Origin: Chaenocephalus aceratus
Lineage: Eukaryota; Chordata; Actinopteri; Perciformes; Channichthyidae
Length of the DNA: 64,000 nucleotides
Direction of reading: 5' to 3'
Assembly: GCA_023974075.1 (NCBI GenBank)
Contig: JAMFTG010000188.1
Span: 62,001-126,000 of the forward strand
Within the stretch, counting starts at the first letter, position 1, and every line of letters begins with the position of its first letter. Shown one piece after another: positions 57,921 to 64,000 of this stretch. A program made the position numbers and the translations under genes. The notes below the pieces were generated by a model. That model was not told the DNA's origin, ran no database searches, and worked only from the letters and a program-made list of their open reading frames with translations.

Positions 57921-58813
57921 TTATAACTTGACAGCCTGTAAAGGTTTATACAAAGTTGATTTAGGTGTATAAAAGATTGTCAAAATCCCCTGAACAGAAA
58001 GCTGATACCCTGTGTAGATAAAAATTGATGTGGAATCAATTTTCTGATCAAAAGCACTTTCCAATGCGTGGCAGCTTGTAGTTCCTATTGCAATTACAGG
58101 ACGTTTTTCATGATAAGCATTATTGATGATTGAGGCTGTTTGCTGGCTAATGGTATAATGATATATATTTGGGGTACGGATGGGTTCGAAGGTTCCAGGT
58201 CGAATATGAAGTGTGATGAATGCCAATTGATGGGCTCTAGCCTTAAGATTTTCTAGAAGTGGGCTAGTATAAAATGAAATACTGCTGTAGGAAAGGCACA
58301 ACTTCCCAAATGCTCTGCGTATATTGTTTGATAGCGTTCATTGTCTTGCTCTGTAATATCACGTTTGATATAGGGAGGTAACGGAATTTGTCCATATTGT
58401 TCTAAATATTTATGATCTAAGGACGAAAAACGGATAAATTTGAACCTATTATCTAAAGATTTCAGAATGTCTGCAGTACGACCTTCAGGAACTTTATAGT
58501 GAGACTCAACATAACGATGCGGTGATTTATTCATACATAACCATGTTTGATCAGATTTTTTTCTATAAGTGTAAAAATTTTGCTGTAGATTCGCTCTCTT
58601 CTGAAAATAGTAATCGTGCTTTCTAGACTTTAGAATTTTTAGGACAATAACTAATTTTTCAGGAAGAAAGTCAGGAAGTTTATCGAATTTACAATATTTG
58701 ATTGTTCCTTTTGAGTGATTAAGATAGAGAAATCGATTATTTTCTCGGTTTTTTGATGGTTCATAGGTAATAAGTTCACGAGAAAGGTCAAAGTTTAATT
58801 CACTAATATCCAT
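57921..58813 (-). pseudogene. queA: S-adenosylmethionine:tRNA ribosyltransferase-isomerase, decayed
   Basis: QueA makes epoxyqueuosine in tRNA. The recognisable parts are [20 protein letters not shown], then YAEHLGS, TLHIRPGTFEPI and PVIAIGTTSCHALE. A T4 run near 58279 is one base short, splitting the gene at PTAxxHF. Normally conserved residues are also changed: the NDTRV-type motif near residue 60 reads LKILKSRK, and GSVAAPTAGLHF reads [12 protein letters not shown]. Several substitutions together with indels suggest true decay rather than a single error. It starts one base after the sufU stop. Confidence 0.82.
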
Positions 58814-58814
58814 A

Positions 58815-59295
58815 TTACGAGTCGCTTGTTACAATTTCGTTACAGTCTTTAGGATTTTTCAAGAGGGATTCTATAGTACGTGCAAAGAGCATAGCACATT
58901 TTACACGTGCTGGATAATTGTTTACATGTGTAAAAAACTTCAATTTCTTGAAGTCATCCTTTTCTTGCTCTTGATCAGTTTTAAAATCCTCGCCTAAGGT
59001 GACATTTTAGAAAATTTTTGTACAAGCTCAAGAGCTTGACTACAAGTTTTACCTTCTAAAACTGTACTTAAAACCGAAAAGCAGCCAGAAAAATTGCACA
59101 TCCTGCACCTGTATAGGAAATTTTACCAATGATGTCTTTTTCAATGAGAAGGAAGACCATAAGATTGTCTCCACATAAGGGATTGGATCCAACGCGTCTG
59201 ATTGCAGGAGGAACGGGGAGATCTCCAAAATTACGAGGGTGACGACTATGTTCTAAAATGAGGTTATGATAAAGTTTTGATAAATTATTTAACAC
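58815..59295 (-). pseudogene. sufU: SufU-type Fe-S scaffold/sulfur-transfer protein, frameshifted
   Basis: SufU accepts sulfur from SufS through zinc-bound cysteines. The N-terminal part is well kept (LSKLYHNLILEHSRHPRNFG, NPLCGDNLMVFL, SYTGAGCAI). The frame breaks just after GAGCAIFLAA. The remainder appears in other frames as VLSTVLEGKTCSQALELVQK, then a LGEDF motif, and finally PARVKCAMLFARTIESLLKN with the third cysteine. A stop lies after KMSP. It is the last suf gene before queA. Confidence 0.82.
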
Positions 59296-59400
59296 AAAAA
59301 ATTGATATCTCCCTAAAATTTGTCAAAATATTAGCATACTAAATTAGTTAATTAATATCAAAAAATTTTAATATCCCCTAAAACTTGGTCAAATATTGCC
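59296..59400. repeat. Imperfect tandem duplication between sufS and sufU
   Basis: On the minus strand, AAGTTTTAGGGGATATTAAA at the end of sufS recurs as AAATTTTAGGGAGATATCAA about 60 bases later, before the sufU start. Both are preceded by a GAC-ending word and followed by a run of six T and a TG. About 45 bases look duplicated with several differences. Confidence 0.5.
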
Positions 59401-60583
59401 AGTCACTTGAAAGATTATAAATGGATGTAGAAATTCTTGAAAGAGCAATAATATTGAAATGTGTTGTAATAGGTTGAGTACATAGGTGTCCAGTTCGTAT
59501 GCTATACCCATTTCTGATAAGAATGTTCCTACATCATGAGGATGAATACCTGTTACAAGAAAAGAAAAAATATCAACTTTATTAGGACTTGTTCCATAAA
59601 TTTGAACCGAATTTTCATGTTTCTTAAAGACGATTTCTGCTAAATGTTTATTTTGTTCTTCAATTTTTTGTATCGTGTTCCAACCTATTGATTGTATAAA
59701 ATCTATTGCTGCTCCCAATCCTATAACTTGTGCATTGGCGGAGTGCCTGCTTCGAAGCGATTAGGGATGTCAAGAATTCAGACGATTTTAGATTAACTTG
59801 TACCATTCCGCCACCATAAAAAATGGTGGAAGTGTTTCGAGTAGCTTTTCTTTTCCCCATAATACACCAACTCCTGTGGGCCAAAAAGCTTATGGCCTGA
59901 GAAACAAAAAAAATCAATGTCTAATTCTTGAACATTAGTAGGAAAATGGCTAACACTTTGGGCTCCATCAACAAAGATAATAACATTGTTTTCATGACAT
60001 TTTTTAGCTAATAATTTAAGAGGATTGATTGTTCCTAAGGTATTGGAAACAGAGAGAATGGAAAGCAGTTTCGTTGGTGGAGACAAAAGACTTTCGAGAT
60101 TACTCAGGTTTAAGTCTCCTGTTGGTGTCAATGTGATGAATTCGAGTGTTAAGGAGAATATTTTAGCCATATGTTGCCAACAGACAATTGAGCCATGATG
60201 TTCCATTATTGAAAGAATAATCCGATCTCCAGGATTTAAGTGTTTTTGGCAAAAACTATAGGCAAAATGATTAATACTTGCCGTGGATCCCGAAGTAAAG
60301 ATAATTTCTTTGTGATGGGAAGCACCGATAAATTGTGCAACCTTTGTACGTACTCCTTCATAAGCTTCTTCAGACCGGAGACTATTTTGTAAATACCACG
60401 ATGAACATTGGCTGTATACTCCGTATAATACTTCGTTATCGCATCAATGACACAACGGGGCTTTAAGGATGTTGAGGCTTGGTCGAAATAGACAAATGGA
60501 TCGGATTGGTTTTTAAAAATAGGAAATTCATGACGCAATGTATTGATAATTTGGTCTTCGGAATGTTGATTTTGGATAGACAC
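59378..60583 (-). pseudogene. sufS: Cysteine desulfurase SufS, multiply frameshifted
   Basis: A PLP enzyme that removes sulfur from cysteine for Fe-S assembly. From GTG 60583 (after TGAGGT) it reads MSIQNQHSEDQIINTLRHEF, FVYFDQASTSLKP and NVHRGIY. Other frames hold IMEHHGSIVCWQHMAK, VFVDGAQS-like IIFVDGAQSVSHFP, the PLP-lysine motif FCFSGHKLFGP, YGGGMVQ, and the catalytic-cysteine loop as RTGHLCTQPITTHFN. At least four frame changes and a premature stop (near 59712) are needed to follow the protein. The key residues themselves survive. Confidence 0.85.
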
Positions 60584-60607
60584 ATTGTACCTCAATAGTT
60601 TTAAGGA

Positions 60608-61718
60608 TTAAAGAAAAACTATAAGTTCTTCTTTAAGTTGTTTTATCCATGGATCATTGGGTTCAAAATTGACAAAGGTGCTACTAAAATCCATAGGTAA
60701 GAATCCGATAGATTTCTTTCTCATTAAGTCCCCGTGATTTCAAATAGAAAACTTCTTCGGCAGTAAATTTACCAATGGAGACACCATGTGAACAAGCCAG
60801 ATCATAGTATTCGATATCAAGTTGAGGTCGTGCCGTAATACCTGCACCTTTTCCAAGAATTAACCTTTAAACATTTGATAAGCAGAAATTTTTTCTGTGT
60901 TATTATTTGCTGCAATCTGGGCATTGAAGTTCATTTTGGCATTATCAAAGACTACAGTGTTAATATGTTGATTACTTGTACTCATGGGTGCTTCATGATA
61001 AATCCGTATAAAGAGATCGCGGATTCCTTATTAGACATAGAGAATGCAGAATGTAGAGAGATATCACTATGTGATCCCACGCTATAACCAATAAAAGTGA
61101 TACGATGGAGATTAATATCCTTGGAAAAAGTACAAAAACTCATTTGACTTTCTTTGTGTACTACAGTTTCGATCCACGGACAGAGTATTCCTTTGTTTAT
61201 TTTTTCGGATGGCCAATAGCGAATTTCAAGAGTACTTTTTTCATCAACATGCGCGAGAATAAAAGGAAAAAGAATGCTTGTTTCATCAGAGATGGTTTTT
61301 AGGTGCAAAATTGCATGTGTATTTTTTTTAACATACACAGCAATTTTTGTATCATTAAGGGTTGCATGACATGCAATAAAAGACAGGGTTAACTCGGGGG
61401 TTTCCGTTGAGAGTGTTGACATTAATATGCGAATTTTTCTCAAAAAGATAATTTTTAAAAAATTGCTTTGAAGTTTGAAATGGGGATCTAGGTCGGAAAT
61501 ACTACAGGATTGGCCCGTTTCTTTACTTGTCTTACTATCAGTAAAAATATAATCAGATTCCAAGGCACTGTAAGTTTTTGTTCTTGATGTTGAGGATTAA
61601 TTTTAGCATCGCATAAAGCATTAACGATTTTACTATAACGATATTCTTCTGACCTTGGGTTTGGGATGTCTTGCTGATCTGATGTGTGTCCCAAGTATGA
61701 TAAAAATGGAACTAACAA
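60608..61718 (-). pseudogene. sufD: SufD, Fe-S assembly complex subunit, multiply frameshifted
   Basis: SufD is a partner of SufB and SufC in the cluster-building scaffold. A TTG at 61718 begins LVPFLSYLGHTSDQ, close to the sufC end. The middle frame (61563-60982) has STLEIRYWPSEKINKG, INLHRITFIGYSVGSHSDIS and SISLYGF-like sequence. The C-terminal part in a third frame has FDNAKMNFNAQIAANNNTEK, then ISAYQMFKG, followed by disrupted sequence before SSTFVNFEPNDPWIKQLKEE. At least three indels are needed. Confidence 0.75.
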
Positions 61719-62496
61719 GTTTTTTCCTTAATAAACATATCAAATCCTTTTTCTTCTAATATCTTGTGCAATTGTTGCATCAGAAGAGCTCAAGACAACT
61801 TGGCCCTTGCTCATGACATGAACATAATCGGGCTTAATATGTTTAAGGATACGATTATAATGTGTCACAAGAACAAAGCAATTTTTTTGTTTTGACTAAT
61901 AATGTCTTTACAAATTGTTGCAAGGGCATCTACATCGAGACCAGAGTCAATTTCATCAAGCATACAGAATGACGGTTCAAGAAGTGAGAGTTGAATCATC
62001 TCATTTTTTTTACGCTCTCCGCCAGAGAACCCTTGATTGAGGTCACGAGATAAAAAATCCTCACTCAGTCCTAATTTTTCCATCTTTTCCAGAATAAATT
62101 CTCGAAAATCGATGGTATCTACACGGAGTAAGCCTTTACGTTCTCTTGCGTGATTATAGATAGTTCTAAGAAAATTTTCATTATCTAAACCGTGATAGCA
62201 ATCGGGCTTTGAAATCCTATAAAGATGCCTTTAGCGGCACGTTCTTCGGTCTCCAACTCGAGAAGAGATTGGTACTTTTGATTTTCATCAAGAAATAAGA
62301 TATCTCCTGATTCAACGGTGTAATCTGGATGACCAGCAATAACTTTAGCCAAAGTACTTTTTCCGCATCCATTGCGTCCCATAATCGCATGAATTTCTCC
62401 ATATTTAAACTCTATGCTCAGATTATTAAGAATTTGTTTTTCATCAATAGAAACATTGTTTTTCTACTCGCAGCACTCGATCGTAGTGACTTCCAT
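61712..62496 (-). pseudogene. sufC: SufC ATPase, multiply frameshifted
   Basis: An ABC-type ATPase that drives the SufBCD scaffold. The ATG at 62496 follows a strong GGAGG site. Pieces in three frames give Walker [22 protein letters not shown]-loop IGFQSPIA, signature GFSGGERKKNEM, Walker B PSFCMLDEIDSGLD and a C-terminal LEEKGFDMFIKE. The frame breaks near 62470, after FQSPIAI (about 62190), at ALFL near 61870 and near the C-terminus. The active-site motifs are still readable. Confidence 0.83.
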
Positions 62497-62522
62497 TGAG
62501 TCACCTCCTTTTTTATTTTCAA

Positions 62523-63952
62523 TTAACCAATACTGCTTTCAAGTTTCATTTCTAAAAGTCGTACGGCTTCAACAGAGAATTCAACAGGAAGTTTTTTGAA
62601 AATTTCCTGGCAAAATCCGTTAAGAATAAAAGAAATTGCCTGTTCGCGGGAAAGCCCGCGTGATTGAAGATAAAAGATTTGTTCCTCATTCACCTGACTT
62701 GTTGTTGCTTCATGAGCAACTTCTGAAGACGAATTTCCTACTTCTATGTAAGGATAGGTAATTGCAGAGCAAGTTGCACCAACAAGCATAGAGTCACATT
62801 GGGTAAAATTTTTTGAATTAATAGCTTGAGATGGCATTTTAACAAGTCCACGATAAACATTGCGACTGTGCCCTGCTGAGATTCCTTTTGAAACAATAGG
62901 AAGATGTATTTTTCCCTAAATGTATCATTTTTGTTCCTGTGTCTGCTTGCATATAATTATTGGTTAAGGCTACAGAGTAAAATTCACCGCGACTGTAATC
63001 TCCTTTGAGGATCACTGATGGATATTTCCAAGTGATACTTGATCCTACCTCGACTTGAGTCCAGGTAATTTTGGAATGATTTCCCTTGCAAAGCCCTCGT
63101 TTGGTTACAAATTGAATATGCCACCTTTCCCTTCTTTGTCTCCGGGGTACCAATTTTGAACTGTTGAGTAATTTACAACGGCACGATCTAAGGCTACAAT
63201 TTCGACAACAGCTGCATGGAGTTGATTTTGGGAAAACATAGGAGCTGTACATCCTTCAATGTAGTTTACAAAGCTATCTTCTTCGGAAATAATCAAAGTT
63301 CTCTCAAACTGGCCAGTATTAGCTTCGTTAATGCGGAAGTATGAACTTAAGTCCATTGGACTTGTGACGCCTTTTGGAATATAGCAAAAGGATCCATCGG
63401 TAAACACTGCAGAATTTAGAGCGGAAAAAAAAATTGTCAGCGATGGAAACTACGGTGCTTAGATATTTCCTAATGAGGTCAGGATAATTTTTGAGCGCTT
63501 CGCTAATGGAACAGAAAAAACTCCATGCTTTTTAAGAATGTCTTGATGTGTTGTTATAATTGACGTAGAGTCAAAAATTGCGTCTATTGCAACATTGGTG
63601 AGGCGTTTTTGCTCTAGAAGAGGAATTCCTAATCTGTCAAAAGTTTTAAGAATTTCAGGATCAATTTCGTCTAACGATTTCTTTTTTTTTGTAACTCTTT
63701 TTTTAGGTACAAGTAGTAGCAGATTTTTTGGAAGTCAATTTCGGGAAATTTATTACGTGACCAATCAGGAAGAGGCATTTTTTTCCATACTTCAAAAGCC
63801 TTTAAACGGAACTTAAGCATGAATGCAGGTCATTTTACTACTACTAATGAGTGATAATATCTTCGTTAAGTCCAATGGGAGCTTGGTCACTATCAACTTG
63901 TGTCCGAAATCCATATCCATAGTCTTTATTGAGAAATCCCGTTAGGGATCAT
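62523..63952 (-). pseudogene. sufB: SufB, Fe-S assembly scaffold, multiply frameshifted
   Basis: The first gene of the suf operon. The ATG at 63952 is followed within a few codons by a frame change, then [82 protein letters not shown] and [20 protein letters not shown]. After another shift come [20 protein letters not shown] and [20 protein letters not shown], then VAHEATTSQVNEEQIFYLQS at the C-terminus. An A9 run at about 63425 and several long A/T runs coincide with breaks. At least six indels are needed to read the whole protein. Confidence 0.83.
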
Positions 63953-64000
63953 CTTCGCTACTCACCAGATCCCTTACACAATACCGAAAATACTAATGGT

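Noticed and set aside
1..64000. CRISPR array, rRNA operon, prophage or replication origin
   Set aside because: No regularly spaced repeats, rRNA sequence, phage structural genes or dnaA-type box cluster were seen.

Overview
The window is a low-GC bacterial chromosome segment that most resembles a spirochaete. The signs are a flhA-flhF-flhG block, a flagellar rod/hook-type gene next to rpoD, a bactofilin, an RRM-type RNA-binding protein, a long Lgt, a fused acetyl/propionyl-CoA carboxylase and several secreted NHL/TPR/lipoprotein genes. The genus cannot be fixed from the sequence alone.

Positions 1-32,600 are orderly and gene-dense, and I see no broken gene there. In order they hold: the carboxyltransferase end of a biotin-dependent carboxylase and two unrecognised ORFs; lgt and a ParA/MinD ATPase; tRNA-Leu(UAG); tig-clpP-clpX-lon-mutY, a protein folding and turnover operon with a DNA repair gene; an M20 peptidase; flhA-flhF-flhG; an RRM protein; bactofilin and a TPR protein; a secreted TPR/NHL/VWA protein; a cation exchanger; rplY-pth-tilS-dnaG-rpoD; and coaE, a SPOR protein and flgF/flhO. 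Many neighbours touch or overlap, so long operons are likely.

Positions 32,600-42,200 begin with two tRNA-Ser genes and then become an insertion-sequence graveyard. It contains two copies of an IS5-family element flanked by CTAG, two copies of an IS481-like element, a second IS5-family element held between 179-bp direct repeats, and several eroded relics. A lipoprotein gene and nagA survive between them. More nested relics lie at 46.9-48.5 kb and 50.1-51.4 kb.

Positions 42,200-64,000 carry intact rnz, an ABC ATPase, a cystine-type symporter and tRNA-Arg(CCU). Nearly every other gene is broken by small indels: pepF, a pyridoxal-kinase-like gene, an rnfC-like gene, a CoA-disulfide reductase/NADH oxidase, cysS (hit in its KMSKS motif), rlpA, a metallo-beta-lactamase-fold hydrolase, queA and the entire sufB-sufC-sufD-sufS-sufU operon. 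The lesions become denser toward the right edge. Either a sulfur/cysteine and Fe-S gene block is decaying, or consensus quality falls there, and the sequence alone cannot fully separate the two. Altered normally conserved residues in queA and the surrounding IS relics favour real decay. Indels in homopolymers and damage to genes that are usually essential favour a technical cause.
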